A DNA stretch of 64,000 nucleotides from Vibrio lentus (GCF_030409755.1 NZ_JAUFQE010000001.1:806001-870000), one strand, 5' to 3'; shown: positions 42,810 to 52,852, counted from the first letter of the stretch. Numbers and translations: made by a program. Notes: generated by a model not told the origin, from the letters alone.

Positions 42810-44102
42810 CTAGCTGTTGTTAGATTGCTCTTCCAACGCTTTCTTAAGCAGCTTGTCGGCTTCATCTCTCGATGCTACGAATGTCGCTTTTTCCTTTTTC
42901 GGCACAGAATCGGCCATCGGAATGTTCGCTGTCATCGCGTTAACAGGACGACCACGTTCGATCAGTTCGTAGTGTAAATGCGCACCTGTCACTCGGCCAG
43001 TTTTACCCGATAAGCCAATACGTTGACCACGAGACACCGTTTGCCCTTTACGAACAAGGATCTTACTTAAATGCAGGTAGCGTGTTTTGTAAGTGCTGCC
43101 GTGCTGAATCACCACGTAGTTACCCGCGTAAGGGTGTTTACGGGTCATTATCACTTTACCATCACCGGTAGCTTGAACTGGCGTACCAATTGGCGTCGCG
43201 AAGTCTGTACCGTTATGTGGTGAGATTCGACCTGTCACAGGATGTAAGCGCTTAGGGTTGAATTGAGAACTCTGACGCCAGCTACTGCTCACAGGGTAAC
43301 GTTGGAAAGCACGTTGTAGGCTATCACCGTCCGCATCGTAGTATTGGCCATCGGTATGAAGATAAGCAGAAACAACGCGATTTCTGTTGATGATCTTAAT
43401 CGCTTCAATTTCACGTTTTCCGGTTGCAACACCGTCAACAAATTGAGCTTTCTGAAGCACCTCAAACTGATCGCCAGCACGTAGGTCACGGCTAAAGTTC
43501 AACTTGTCTTTAAGAAGAGTCACAATATGGTCAATCTCAAGACTGTTCAGGCCGACTTTATTCGCCGACATAGAGAAGCTGCCTTGAATATCGCCCACTA
43601 GAGGTCTTTGCTTCCATTCACCAGGAATAGAGATGTCTTCAAATTCGTAGCTACCGTCATCAAGCAGTCGGTAAACCGCTTTATCAGCAACACTAAATTG
43701 AATTTCCATCTTAGACAGATCGCCCGTCGCCTCGTCACGCCAAAAGCGTAATGTGTTACCAGGTCGAAGCGTGTCTAGCGCAAGGAAGTTTAAATCCGTT
43801 TCCATCACGCTCATCATCGATTTATAAGAAAATCCAAGCTGAGTGAAAATGCTGCTTAAGTTATCGCCCGTTTGAATTTGATACTCAAATGTCGGCGGCT
43901 CGATAATAACAACAGAAGAAGGTGACAGAATTGACTCAATCACGGTTGAGTCCGGTAAATCAAGATCGATCGTTTTGGTCAGATCTGATTGAGAAGTTTG
44001 TAAAGCAACACCGATAACTGCAATAAGTGGCAGCCCTAAAATAGCTGCTTTTTTTACAGGTGAAAGCTCAGAAAACGGAGAGGAGAATATTTTTGAATAC
44101 AC
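42810..44102 (-). CDS. shyA: M23-family murein DD-endopeptidase (ShyA-like)
   Basis: 430 residues. N-terminal membrane anchor (VKKAAILGLPLIAVIGVALQ), an OapA/LysM-like domain (EYQIQTGDNLSSIFTQLGFS), a middle domain and a C-terminal M23 lytic domain with HNGTDFATP (HxxxD), ATGDGKVIM, and HLHYEL. It cleaves cross-links in peptidoglycan to allow wall growth. Length and layout match V. cholerae ShyA, and I recall a GGDEF/EAL gene beside shyA there, but the distinction from ShyB/ShyC is not proven here. GTG start at 44102. Confidence 0.78.
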   Translation of the reverse strand: MYSKIFSSPFSELSPVKKAAILGLPLIAVIGVALQTSQSDLTKTIDLDLPDSTVIESILSPSSVVIIEPPTFEYQIQTGDNLSSIFTQLGFSYKSMMSVMETDLNFLALDTLRPGNTLRFWRDEATGDLSKMEIQFSVADKAVYRLLDDGSYEFEDISIPGEWKQRPLVGDIQGSFSMSANKVGLNSLEIDHIVTLLKDKLNFSRDLRAGDQFEVLQKAQFVDGVATGKREIEAIKIINRNRVVSAYLHTDGQYYDADGDSLQRAFQRYPVSSSWRQSSQFNPKRLHPVTGRISPHNGTDFATPIGTPVQATGDGKVIMTRKHPYAGNYVVIQHGSTYKTRYLHLSKILVRKGQTVSRGQRIGLSGKTGRVTGAHLHYELIERGRPVNAMTANIPMADSVPKKEKATFVASRDEADKLLKKALEEQSNNS

Positions 44103-44278
44103 GGTAAACAGGTCTTTCTACGATATAAAGGCATAGGATATGCTTTTCAAACGCATAAATCATCAATGCATTGTCATAATATGATGCGAATCTTACTCAT
44201 CGCACCTAAGTCATTGAGTTACCGTCCTTGTAAAACACTTTATCGCAAATAAAATTAACCGCTAAATTTAAAAATAAA

Positions 44279-44305
44279 AAAGCAGAAACACCTGGTTTCT
44301 GCTTT
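44279..44305 (-). terminator. Terminator after the CBM48 gene
   Basis: AAAGCAGAAAC / GTTTCTGCTTT, 5-base loop; T-rich tail on the minus strand. Confidence 0.8.
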
Positions 44306-44447
44306 CTATTGATTTAGGTTATCCCGCTTTGCTTAATTAATAAACAAGCTGTATTGATCGTGAAATCTTGACTGAATACGCCCGTAGAACAGTGTGTCTC
44401 ACGAGTCAGCAGTTAAGCAATTAAATAACTACGTAACTACGTTAAGG
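44306..44447. other. 3' untranslated stretch without a visible gene
   Basis: Between the CBM48 stop and its terminator; contains short direct repeats (TAACTACG twice) but no open reading frame of note. Confidence 0.4.
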
Positions 44448-44747
44448 TTAAGCAGTAACCGTCGATACCAAACAGTTATCGCCACCAAAATCATTGGGGA
44501 TATAACGATCCGCATTCGCATCGTTCACCCACTCTTGATCATCAACAAGGTAACGAAATTGAAACTCGCCATCTTTAGGCAGACGAGTTTTGAATTTGTA
44601 GACTTTCCCTTTCGCCAACTTTTTCATTGGGGTTGCTTTCCAATCAAGGAAATCAGCCACAATCGAAACTGAATTTGCTTCTTGAGCTTCCAGCTCGAAG
44701 GTCACTTCCACTTCATCTTTGGTTTTAAAAAAACGTTTATTAATCAT
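44448..44747 (-). CDS. Stand-alone CBM48 (glycogen-binding/isoamylase N-terminal) domain protein
   Basis: 99 residues from ATG 44747, which has GGAG 7 bases upstream. The whole protein is one CBM48/AMPK-beta-like module: VTFELEAQEANSVSIVADFLDWKATPMKKL, then FQFRYLVDDQEWVNDANADRYIPN. Such domains bind alpha-glucan; without an enzyme part it may target or regulate a partner. No glycogen gene adjoins it. Confidence 0.8.
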   Translation of the reverse strand: MINKRFFKTKDEVEVTFELEAQEANSVSIVADFLDWKATPMKKLAKGKVYKFKTRLPKDGEFQFRYLVDDQEWVNDANADRYIPNDFGGDNCLVSTVTA

Positions 44748-44874
44748 TCGCAAGCTCCATTTGTAAAAATATAAGCAGACACAGCCTTGAGGAGTGTCTA
44801 AATTTCATTCATCTAACTACGATAATATGTAATTTGGCTCACATAAACAACAGATCCTTATACGAACAAAAACG

Positions 44875-45528
44875 TTATTGCTTACCAATTGATTGCGTAT
44901 CAAAAGAAAAACTCATTAACACCTTTTCAGACGGTGCTTCTGCGAATGATTGTTCCGCAGAATGCTGTGTAAAGCCGATAAAACCTTTCCCTGTAAGTTT
45001 ACTATTTGTCGTATCTTCAGGGGGCTGAGTCACATCTAAGGTTTGGATTTTCACGCGATCGCCGAGTAAAAGCTGGTCTACGAGCACAACACGGCTTCGC
45101 TGCTGATCGTGTTTAAACAGTCCAAGGTAATAAAATACGCCGCTGCCTTGGTTCGATATCCACATTGGCGCAACAAAGAAACTCGCTTTGCCCAATGTCA
45201 CGGCAGAAATACTTTTGGTGTCTACTATCGCCATACCGCGTTCAACACCAGAATCATAGCGCCCAAACGCGATTGCTTTTGTCTCATCGACTTCATTGAT
45301 AAAAGCGTAAGCGTTGGTCTCAGGGACTTTAATTGTCCATGGGTTGGTCGTCTTCAAATCAAAAACAGTTTCAACGACTGGGTCATAACTGACTTGTGAA
45401 GAAGGGAACTTCGCCAAGATCTCTTCGTCACTTAAGCTAAAGCGATAGATACCCGCCAGTATCACCACGACTAGCATGACAATCGGAATCAGTAAAATCA
45501 GAGGTATAGGTAAGATTTTCTTTTTCAT
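44875..45528 (-). CDS. Single-span membrane protein of unknown function
   Basis: 217 residues. One N-terminal membrane helix (LIPLILLIPIVMLVVVILAG region, residues 6-27) leaves an extracytoplasmic domain of about 190 residues with no cysteines and a mixed alpha/beta look (ISNQGSGVFYYLGLFKHDQQ). I recognise no family. GAAAA-rich start at 45528. Confidence 0.6.
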   Translation of the reverse strand: MKKKILPIPLILLIPIVMLVVVILAGIYRFSLSDEEILAKFPSSQVSYDPVVETVFDLKTTNPWTIKVPETNAYAFINEVDETKAIAFGRYDSGVERGMAIVDTKSISAVTLGKASFFVAPMWISNQGSGVFYYLGLFKHDQQRSRVVLVDQLLLGDRVKIQTLDVTQPPEDTTNSKLTGKGFIGFTQHSAEQSFAEAPSEKVLMSFSFDTQSIGKQ

Positions 45529-45623
45529 GAGCGATTATATTCTTTTATTTTCATCCAGTTGTGCAGACCATAAAGGGCTTTAGTATAATTATCAATACAG
45601 GGTTAACTGGAAGTGGAGCATGG

Positions 45624-46043
45624 ATGGATATCAATCATATTAAAGATAGAAATATCAGAAGTTGCGAATGCCGCTGTGGAGCAGTCAACCTAGTATGTAG
45701 AGGCGAGCCTCAACGAACCTCTGTCTGCCATTGTTATGAATGTCAGAAACGCACCGGAAGTGTGTTCGGCGTTCAAGCTCGATACCCAATAGAGCAAGTA
45801 ACGCTAAGCGGAGAAGTCACCTCTTTTTCACGTATCAGCGATACTGGCAATGAAGTCACCTATCAGTTTTGTCCTAAGTGTGGCACCACCATGCTTTTAC
45901 AGTCCGTAGCCGCGGCTGATTTTTATATTGTCCCGCTCGGGTTATTTAAAGAGCAAGACTTTCCGTTACCAAGCTTTTCAGTCTACGAAGAACGGAAACA
46001 CGGTTGGGTCAAATTCGACCATCAAATGAATCACTACAACTAG
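45624..46043 (+). CDS. GFA/CENP-V domain zinc protein
   Basis: 139 residues from ATG 45624 (GGAG 7 bases before). Cysteine motifs CECRCG, CHCYEC and CPKCG are those of the glutathione-dependent formaldehyde-activating (GFA) fold, which binds zinc and small thiols. True formaldehyde activity is doubtful for most members; no dehydrogenase gene is nearby. An upstream GTG (45561) lacks a good ribosome site. Confidence 0.82.
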   Translation: MDINHIKDRNIRSCECRCGAVNLVCRGEPQRTSVCHCYECQKRTGSVFGVQARYPIEQVTLSGEVTSFSRISDTGNEVTYQFCPKCGTTMLLQSVAAADFYIVPLGLFKEQDFPLPSFSVYEERKHGWVKFDHQMNHYN

Positions 46044-46129
46044 CTTGCTAATGACCGTTATCTTTATAAAGCACCCGTATTAAAACAAACTGCAATACTG
46101 TTGCCTAAGATCAAATATCAACGCTCCAC

Positions 46130-46157
46130 AACGCTAGCGTATCTTTTCGCTAGCGTT
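46130..46157. other. Perfect 10-pair hairpin between GFA and DUF1275 genes
   Basis: AACGCTAGCG / CGCTAGCGTT with 8-base loop, 36 bases before the DUF1275 ATG; no T-run follows directly. Could be a terminator-like or processing element. Confidence 0.6.
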
Positions 46158-46193
46158 ATAATCTGCTCCTCTTTTTAACCCAGGGTGAACCAC

Positions 46194-46868
46194 ATGATTT
46201 CTAAGCTACCTCGCTGGGTTGAATACGGCGCCTTACTGTTAGCAGGCCTAGCTGGCAGTGTTAATGCTATCGGCTTACTCGGCTTCCAACACCAAGCCAT
46301 CTCCCACATATCCGGCACTATGTCTCTGTTGGGCAGTAGCTTACTAACCCCCACTAGTGCTTCAATACACCTATTATTGGTCATCATGAGTTTTATGTTG
46401 GGCGCTGCTTTCAGTGGATTCTTTATTGAAAACCAAGCTCTGAAATTGGGTCGTCGATACGGTGTTGCTCTGTGTATTGAGGGTGGATTGCTGTTTTTGG
46501 CGCTTTGGGCACTACTGGAAGGTTTTACTTCAGGGCAATACTTCGCTTCAGCTGCATGTGGCTTGCAAAATGCGATGATTACCACTTACAGCGGTGCGAT
46601 TATTCGTACCACACACATGAGTGGCATCATTACCGATCTTGGGATCATGATTGGCGCTCGCCTCAAAGGCACACCGTTTGACCGTCGAAAAGCAAAGCTA
46701 CTCATGTTCATTGTGGTTGGCTTTTTGTTTGGGGGCTTAACCGGAGCTTGCCTGTTTCAACGCTTTGAGATTAACGCACTGGCTTTTCCGGCTTCATTTG
46801 CATTCATTATTGCGTTTAGCTACTGGCTATATCTAACCTATCGGACTGAAACTCCAATCAATTTATAA
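46194..46868 (+). CDS. YoaK/DUF1275-family membrane protein
   Basis: 224 residues, six predicted helices. The run LAGLAGSVNAIGLLGFQHQAISHISGTMS and the later ATSGxxMxxN-like segment LQNAMITTYSGAIIRTTHMSGIITDLG match DUF1275. Function unknown; small membrane transport-like. Start ATG 46194 with AGGGTG upstream. Confidence 0.83.
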   Translation: MISKLPRWVEYGALLLAGLAGSVNAIGLLGFQHQAISHISGTMSLLGSSLLTPTSASIHLLLVIMSFMLGAAFSGFFIENQALKLGRRYGVALCIEGGLLFLALWALLEGFTSGQYFASAACGLQNAMITTYSGAIIRTTHMSGIITDLGIMIGARLKGTPFDRRKAKLLMFIVVGFLFGGLTGACLFQRFEINALAFPASFAFIIAFSYWLYLTYRTETPINL

Positions 46869-47097
46869 ATATCTGGCAATATATCCTCAATATACGTAAC
46901 ATCCGCAACACTTTATTCTAAACTCTTAATGAGTTGCAGAATAACCAGTGTGAATAGTTAGCGATATTTGATGAATAGTATTGCAAGCACTATCAATACT
47001 GGGTAATCTTGCAGCCAGTGAGAAAATACGGATGTTTAGAGAATAAAAACGCCAAGGATGTGGCTTTTTTACATGTAGAAATACGAGAACAATTAAC

Positions 47098-48468
47098 ATG
47101 TCTAACAACACGAATACTGCTCAACCAGAGAAATCTAAAGGCAGTTTCTGGGTTTTCTTAATCCCATCTCTGATTGGTTTGTTCCTTTTCATGGCTCCAA
47201 TCAGCTACCAAGGTGATCTAACGATCCCTGTCGCTATTCTAGCGAAATCAATTCAAGCGGTTTTTGGTGAATACTTAGTTTCTATTATCACTGCAATCGT
47301 TGCTTTCATGTCTGTAGCTTCCGTTTTAAGCACCATTTTCAAACCTACATTCATTACATCAAGCTCTTTCTTAAACGGTCTTTTCAACCCATCTCCACTA
47401 TGGTTGTTGGTTCGTCTTATCGGTGGTGCTGCTGCATTCATGGCTTTCTTCCAAGTAGGCCCTGAGTTTATCTGGGAAGAAAACACTGGTGGTCTTGTAC
47501 TAGAAGGCCTACTTCCAACACTGTTCTCAGTATTTATCTTTGCAGGTTTACTATTACCACTTCTACTTAACTTCGGTTTGTTAGAACTGTTCGGTACGCT
47601 GCTAAGCAAAGTAATGCGTCCAATCTTCAACCTGCCAGGTCGTAGTGCTATCGACTGTATGGCTTCTTGGTTAGGTGACGGCAGTGTTGGTATCCTTCTT
47701 ACAAGCAAACAGTACGAGAAGAAGTTCTACACTCAGCGTGAAGCTGCGGTTGTTGGTACCACTTTCTCAGCAGTATCTATTACGTTCAGTCTTGTGGTTA
47801 TTGCTCAAGTAGAACTGGAGCACCTATTCCTGCCTTTCTACGCAGCAATCTGTCTAGCGGGTATTGTGGCTGCGGTAATCATCCCTCGCCTTCCTCCACT
47901 AAGCATGAAGAAAGACACCTTCATTGATGGCAGCAAGCCACACAAAGACGCTGACGCGATCCCTGCGGGTCACTCAACGTTCTCTTGGGGTCTTGAGCTA
48001 GCAGTAAACAAAGCGTCACAAGTTAAATCAGCTAAGTCTGTATTTGGCGAAGGCGTTCGTAACGCCGTGGATATGGTATTCGGCGTACTGCCTGTAGTTA
48101 TGGGTCTTGGTACTATGGCTTTGGTTATTGCGGAATACACCTCAGTGTTCTCATTCCTAGGTCAACCTTTCATTCCATTCCTAGAGCTACTTGGTGTTCC
48201 TGAAGCGGTTGCAGCATCTGAAACGATTGTTGTTGGTTTTGCGGATATGTTTATCCCAGCAATCCTTGCTGCTTCTATCGACAACGAGATGACTCGCTTT
48301 GTTATTGCAGCAATGTCGGTAACTCAGCTGATCTACATGTCTGAAGTAGGCGCTCTGCTTCTAGGCAGTAAGATTCCAGTGAACATTCTAGAGCTGTTTA
48401 TTATCTTTATTCTGCGTACTTTAATTACGCTTCCAGTTATCGCTGGTGTAGCGCATCTAATATTCTAA
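47098..48468 (+). CDS. YjiH-family membrane protein (nucleoside-recognition GATE domain)
   Basis: 456 residues, about 11 helices. Opening GSFWVFLIPSLIGLFLFMAPI and the Gate-domain segments GRSAIDCMASWLGDGSVGILLTSKQYE and SAVSITFSLVVIAQVE are typical of YjiH. Transport substrate not established. ATG 47098; single gene ending in a terminator. Confidence 0.85.
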   Translation: MSNNTNTAQPEKSKGSFWVFLIPSLIGLFLFMAPISYQGDLTIPVAILAKSIQAVFGEYLVSIITAIVAFMSVASVLSTIFKPTFITSSSFLNGLFNPSPLWLLVRLIGGAAAFMAFFQVGPEFIWEENTGGLVLEGLLPTLFSVFIFAGLLLPLLLNFGLLELFGTLLSKVMRPIFNLPGRSAIDCMASWLGDGSVGILLTSKQYEKKFYTQREAAVVGTTFSAVSITFSLVVIAQVELEHLFLPFYAAICLAGIVAAVIIPRLPPLSMKKDTFIDGSKPHKDADAIPAGHSTFSWGLELAVNKASQVKSAKSVFGEGVRNAVDMVFGVLPVVMGLGTMALVIAEYTSVFSFLGQPFIPFLELLGVPEAVAASETIVVGFADMFIPAILAASIDNEMTRFVIAAMSVTQLIYMSEVGALLLGSKIPVNILELFIIFILRTLITLPVIAGVAHLIF

Positions 48469-48500
48469 ATTAGACGCTACTTATATAACATCCTCTATTA

Positions 48501-48525
48501 AAGCCTCACTTTTGTGGGGCTTTTT
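48501..48525 (+). terminator. Terminator of the YjiH gene
   Basis: AAGCCTCAC / GTGGGGCTT with TTTT loop and T-run. Confidence 0.85.
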
Positions 48526-48894
48526 ATTTTCGTTGAAGATATTCACCTTCTCACCCAAAACTCCATCAATATATAAAACCTGCAGTTCGCTTGATTTCAT
48601 ATCTATTTATCCTCTCCATCGTTTTTTAATAGAAAACCACACACATAAACGTCTAATTAATAAATTATCAATACCCGCTGGCTCTGGGCTCGCGTGTATC
48701 TTCAACTCATTGAACCAAATACTAAAAGTAACAAATATGTGATTTAGTGAATTTTGTATTGTTTAGGTTGTTGTATTTTTGTAGTCTATTTTGTGAAATT
48801 ACATTCAAGTAAATTTCAATCTCGTCGATATATATAATTAGAAAAACACGATTAACTTTAGACTTCGCAAAGCCTGTGAGAAGGGGAACACTCA
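48526..48894 (+). promoter_or_regulatory. Upstream region of the chemoreceptor gene
   Basis: 369 bases, A/T-rich and free of a supported gene; must hold the promoter of the chemoreceptor. GAAGGGGAACACTCA precedes the ATG (ribosome site). Confidence 0.45.
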
Positions 48895-50766
48895 ATGAAA
48901 TTTAGCCATAAGGTGGTTGCTGCATCATCAGCCTTGCTGCTAGTGACAGTATCATTGCTTTCAATACAACAACTTTACACTGTAAGAAGTGCTGTAGAAA
49001 ACCACGTCAATGCGAGCCTGAAAGAAATGGTTTCTGGCGTTAAGAATACCGTCGAATCAGAGATGAACGCTAAGAAAGCGTTGGCTCAATCGACGACTGA
49101 AGTCATCGAGATCAACCCAGAAGATCGTACATACGTAAAAGAAATCTTAGAGAAACCAAAGCTTAAAAACAGCTTTCTTGCGGTTGGCTTTGGTTACGAA
49201 GCAAACGGTTTCGTCATTGAAAATGATGACGGTTGGGAAGCAGGTCCAGATTACGACCCACGAATCCGCCCTTGGTACATTGATGCTAAATCCAAAAACA
49301 GTTTAGTTGTTACCGCTCCTTATGTGGATGCATCAAGTAAGAAAGTCATCATCTCAGTGGGTACGCCAGTTAAAGACAACGGCCGCTTCACTGCTGGTAT
49401 GTTCTACGATCTAGAATTGACCAACCTTGCGACATTGGTAAACCAAGTGAACTTGTTTGATGCAGGCTACCTATTCCTAGTCACTGCTGACGGCACAACA
49501 ATTGCTCACCCGAATGCGAAAAACAATGGGGAAATGCTCTCAAGCTACATGCCACAAGCAAGTATTCGTGAAGGCTCTCAAGAAATTGAGGTCGACGGCA
49601 AGATGTTCCTAGTGAACTTCACTCACATCCCAAGTGAAGATTGGTACATAGGCGCAATCCTTGATGAAGAAATTGCTTACCAAACCGTTGAAGATTTGAA
49701 AAACAGCTCAATGATCTACTCGTTGATTGCGGTTATTCTCAGCATCATTGCACTGACTATTCTGATTCGTGTGTTAATGCGTCCACTGGATGTGCTTAAC
49801 CAAGCAATTCAAGATGTGGCGAGCGGTCAAGGTGACTTAACTAAGCGCCTAGATACCAACACCGACCAAGAGTTCTCTGACCTTGCGAAAGGTTTCAACA
49901 CCTTTACCGAAAACCTGCAAAATCAGATCATTCAATCGAAGGCGATTGGTGTTGAAATTAAACGTGGTACAGAAATCACGGTGAAAGGAGCAGGCGAATC
50001 AGCAAATGCGATGAACACGCAACTGCAAGAGCTAGAACAACTAGCAACCGCAATGAACGAAATGGCAGTGACTGCAACAGAAGTAGCAAACAATGCTCAA
50101 GGCGCCGCTGCAGCAGCTCGTGAAGCTGACGAAGCAACGCTAGACGGCACATCTGTCGTCAGTGACACCACACAAGCCATTGATAACCTTTCAGCGCGTA
50201 TCGACCAAGCTGTAGCTGAAGTACAAGTACTGGAATCAGCGACTGCGAACATCGAAACGATTCTTAAGGTAATCAACGATATTGCAGACCAAACGAACCT
50301 ACTGGCATTGAACGCAGCGATTGAAGCGGCGCGTGCGGGTGAATCAGGTCGTGGTTTCGCAGTCGTAGCCGACGAAGTTCGTACTCTGGCGCAACGTACT
50401 CAAGAATCGACAACCGAAATCCGTAACATGATCGAGCAACTCCAAGCTGGTGCAAGCTCGGTATCTAATGCGATGAATCAAAGTAAAGACACAGCCACTG
50501 ACGCCGTTGAACGGGCTCAGCAAGCGAACTCTTCACTTGACCGTATCCGTGACGCGATTCAACGTATCTCAGATATGAACATTCAGATTGCTTCAGCAGC
50601 AGAAGAGCAGAGCTTGGTCGCGGAAGAGATCAATAACAACACAGTTAAGATCAAAGACCTTTCAACACAAGTATCCAACGCAGCTCAAGAAGCAAACACG
50701 GCAATGCAGGTACAAACTGACAATGTTCGTGCACAGGATGAACTACTGAACAAGTTCACGGTTTAA
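48895..50766 (+). CDS. Methyl-accepting chemotaxis protein with amino-acid-type dCACHE domain
   Basis: 623 residues. First helix (residues about 7-27), periplasmic double-CACHE domain (30-270), second helix ([20 protein letters not shown]), HAMP ([24 protein letters not shown]), and a signalling domain with the conserved hairpin tip ([34 protein letters not shown]). The ligand site residues Tyr120, Arg125, Trp127, Tyr128, Tyr143, Asp145 and Asp172 match the amino-acid-binding pattern known for PctA-type receptors, so amino-acid chemotaxis is the best guess. Terminator follows. Confidence 0.93.
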   Translation: MKFSHKVVAASSALLLVTVSLLSIQQLYTVRSAVENHVNASLKEMVSGVKNTVESEMNAKKALAQSTTEVIEINPEDRTYVKEILEKPKLKNSFLAVGFGYEANGFVIENDDGWEAGPDYDPRIRPWYIDAKSKNSLVVTAPYVDASSKKVIISVGTPVKDNGRFTAGMFYDLELTNLATLVNQVNLFDAGYLFLVTADGTTIAHPNAKNNGEMLSSYMPQASIREGSQEIEVDGKMFLVNFTHIPSEDWYIGAILDEEIAYQTVEDLKNSSMIYSLIAVILSIIALTILIRVLMRPLDVLNQAIQDVASGQGDLTKRLDTNTDQEFSDLAKGFNTFTENLQNQIIQSKAIGVEIKRGTEITVKGAGESANAMNTQLQELEQLATAMNEMAVTATEVANNAQGAAAAAREADEATLDGTSVVSDTTQAIDNLSARIDQAVAEVQVLESATANIETILKVINDIADQTNLLALNAAIEAARAGESGRGFAVVADEVRTLAQRTQESTTEIRNMIEQLQAGASSVSNAMNQSKDTATDAVERAQQANSSLDRIRDAIQRISDMNIQIASAAEEQSLVAEEINNNTVKIKDLSTQVSNAAQEANTAMQVQTDNVRAQDELLNKFTV

Positions 50767-50823
50767 TATAACCTGTCTGTTTAACTAACGCTCCGCTTAG
50801 TAACCAATAAACAGCTTCAAATA

Positions 50824-50862
50824 AAAAGCCCCGCTTACTGATTGCTAGTAAGCGGGGCTTTT
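50824..50862. terminator. Bidirectional terminator, 16-pair stem
   Basis: AAAAGCCCCGCTTACT / AGTAAGCGGGGCTTTT, 7-base loop; between the convergent chemoreceptor and amylase genes. Confidence 0.9.
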
Positions 50863-50904
50863 CGTTTTTTTGAGCAATGCAAGTTAGCTTGAAACAGGCT
50901 CGAA

Positions 50905-52290
50905 CTAGTTCGTCGTCAGCATCATGCACTGATTAGATTCAACCTTAATGGTTAAGTCCTTACCAACACATTCGAATACATCACCAGACAACAGATCCGT
51001 TACTGCGCCAGTCCAATTTAATGAGGCTGTTTTGCTTCGTTTAGACTTGTTGATTACCACAATGCCTTTGTCACCACGGACAAACACCAGCAAATCATCA
51101 TTCGCTTCAACCACACGCATCGCTTCGCCATGAACATGGTTGTGGAATTGAATCATGCTTTTCATGTAAGGCGCTTGCCAGTCGTTAAGCCAACGAGGCT
51201 GACCGTTCTGATCCAGAATACCGCTGGTGCTGAGTTCACTGTAAACCAGTGGCACACCGCCATCTCGGCCCAAAATGAAGGCGTGAGCCAATCGTTCGTC
51301 GACTTCATCCATCACATGCTCCAAAAACACCTCGTTGTTTGGAATATCATGAGTGACGGCAAACGTGATCGCTCGCATGTTGGATAGCGCCTGACCAAAA
51401 CAGTAAGGGTTGATCAGAGATTTAAAGCTGCCCTGCTCTTCAAAGGATTTGAAGATGGTATTGAACAGCGGGAAATCGTAAGCGCCTAAGCGAGTGTGTT
51501 TGAGGTAAGGCTCAAGGAACAGCTCGTACTCTTCTTTCGTCGCGCCGCCATCGGTAATGATCTCACCGAAGATGTGCATTTCTTCGCAGATATCATCAGT
51601 CCACACCTTACGCAAATGTGACAATGTCATGTGTTTCGCAGCATCAATGCGGAAACCTTTCACACCAATTGCTTTCAGAGCTTTTAGGTACGCTCGCTGC
51701 TGTGCAACCACATTGTCGTTGTCTAACAGCGTTGGCAAGCCAGGATCGCTGGCTCCACCAGTAATACGCCCGTTTTGCACTTCCCAGGTGTCTTTCCAGT
51801 TCTTGATACCAAACGCTTCTACAAAGTCGTTTTCATCGAATAAAGGTTTAGAAAGATCACCAAACAGGCGTATCGATTCGTAATACTCAGAATCTTGTTG
51901 GTAAGACGCCATGTCCTGTTGGTTGGGATATGTTAAATCACCACGGATACCCGATTCGTTAGCCATGTGATTAAACACAACGTCTACATAAGTTCGGAGC
52001 CCATGCTCCTTCAACGTGTTCACCATCGCAGTGAAATCTTGCGTGTCACCCAACTGATTATCGATCACACGATAATCTTGTGGTTGATAGCGCTGCCACC
52101 ATTGGGTGCCAGAATCACGGTCGCAGCCTTTAGGTCCGCGTAACGACTTCATCGCCGGTGATACTAAAACAGATTTATAACCCAACTCTTGGATCAGTGG
52201 GGCGTTCTTCATTACGTCAGCGTAGCACCAGTCAAAAGCATGCAATATGACATCTGTCGCTGGGTTGCTTAACATAGCTGAACTCTCCAT
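50905..52290 (-). CDS. Alpha-amylase family protein (GH13)
   Basis: 461 residues, no signal peptide, so probably cytosolic. GH13 regions in order: DVVFNHMA (I), GFRIDAAKH with nucleophile Asp (II), FGEIITDG with acid/base Glu (III), FAVTHDIPNNE with the stabilising Asp (IV; HD as usual). It cleaves alpha-1,4-glucans inside the cell. ATG 52290 with GGAGAACAAC upstream. Upstream a GGGAGGAGG sequence may be a MalT site. Confidence 0.88.
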   Translation of the reverse strand: MESSAMLSNPATDVILHAFDWCYADVMKNAPLIQELGYKSVLVSPAMKSLRGPKGCDRDSGTQWWQRYQPQDYRVIDNQLGDTQDFTAMVNTLKEHGLRTYVDVVFNHMANESGIRGDLTYPNQQDMASYQQDSEYYESIRLFGDLSKPLFDENDFVEAFGIKNWKDTWEVQNGRITGGASDPGLPTLLDNDNVVAQQRAYLKALKAIGVKGFRIDAAKHMTLSHLRKVWTDDICEEMHIFGEIITDGGATKEEYELFLEPYLKHTRLGAYDFPLFNTIFKSFEEQGSFKSLINPYCFGQALSNMRAITFAVTHDIPNNEVFLEHVMDEVDERLAHAFILGRDGGVPLVYSELSTSGILDQNGQPRWLNDWQAPYMKSMIQFHNHVHGEAMRVVEANDDLLVFVRGDKGIVVINKSKRSKTASLNWTGAVTDLLSGDVFECVGKDLTIKVESNQCMMLTTN

Positions 52291-52405
52291 GTTGTTCTCC
52301 TACCAAACTCGTTTACAGCTTTCTAGATAAAGACAAAGGCTAAAAGGCAAAGCTGCATAAATTTCCTTAAGAATGGTATTTATTATATGAGTTACTCATT
52401 AAAAA

Positions 52406-52421
52406 CCCTCCTCCTCCCACC
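52406..52421 (-). promoter_or_regulatory. Possible MalT-box-like sequence upstream of the amylase gene
   Basis: On the minus strand GGTGGGAGGAGGAGGG, resembling the GGGGA[T/G]GAGG consensus, about 115 bases before the amylase start. A chance purine tract is possible. Confidence 0.3.
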
Positions 52422-52523
52422 GATTAGTCACGGCGGATAGTTGAGGGCGTAGCAGAAATTATCGCATAACGTCTGGGATGAACACTCAGCCATTGTGCTT
52501 TTAAATGCGCCAAAAAGTCACAA

Positions 52524-52549
52524 AAAAGGAGCGTATATACGCTCCTTTT
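52524..52549. terminator. Terminator of ppiC (perfect palindrome)
   Basis: AAAAGGAGCGTATATACGCTCCTTTT, fully self-complementary. Confidence 0.82.
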
Positions 52550-52573
52550 ATTCAATCTAACACATATTTATTA

Positions 52574-52852
52574 CTAAGTTCTGTAAAGAACCTTAACCAC
52601 GTGCCAACCGAATTTTGTTTTTACAAGATGTGGTACAAGCGTCTCGCCAGAAAAACAAACCTTATCAAACTGAGGCACCATTTGGCCTTTTTTGAACTCG
52701 CCAAGGTCGCCGCCTTTTTTGCCCGATGGACACGTTGAATGCTTCTTCGCTAGCGTTTGAAATTTAGCGCCCTTTTTAAGCTGCGAGATGATGTCTTCTG
52801 CTAGTTCTTTATGCTTCACCAAAATATGAAGCGCTGCTGCTGTTCTTGCCAT
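52574..52852 (-). CDS. ppiC: Peptidyl-prolyl cis-trans isomerase PpiC (parvulin)
   Basis: 92 residues from ATG 52852, matching the ~93 residues of E. coli PpiC; the frame extends further but lacks a ribosome site. Parvulin motifs: [16 protein letters not shown] (His), [28 protein letters not shown], and [10 protein letters not shown] (FGWHVI end). It speeds proline isomerisation in the cytosol (no signal peptide). Confidence 0.9.
   Translation of the reverse strand: MARTAAALHILVKHKELAEDIISQLKKGAKFQTLAKKHSTCPSGKKGGDLGEFKKGQMVPQFDKVCFSGETLVPHLVKTKFGWHVVKVLYRT

Noticed and set aside
48512..48742. Open frame of 76 codons on the plus strand after the YjiH gene
   Set aside because: It begins inside the YjiH terminator, has no ribosome site and no sensible protein pattern.
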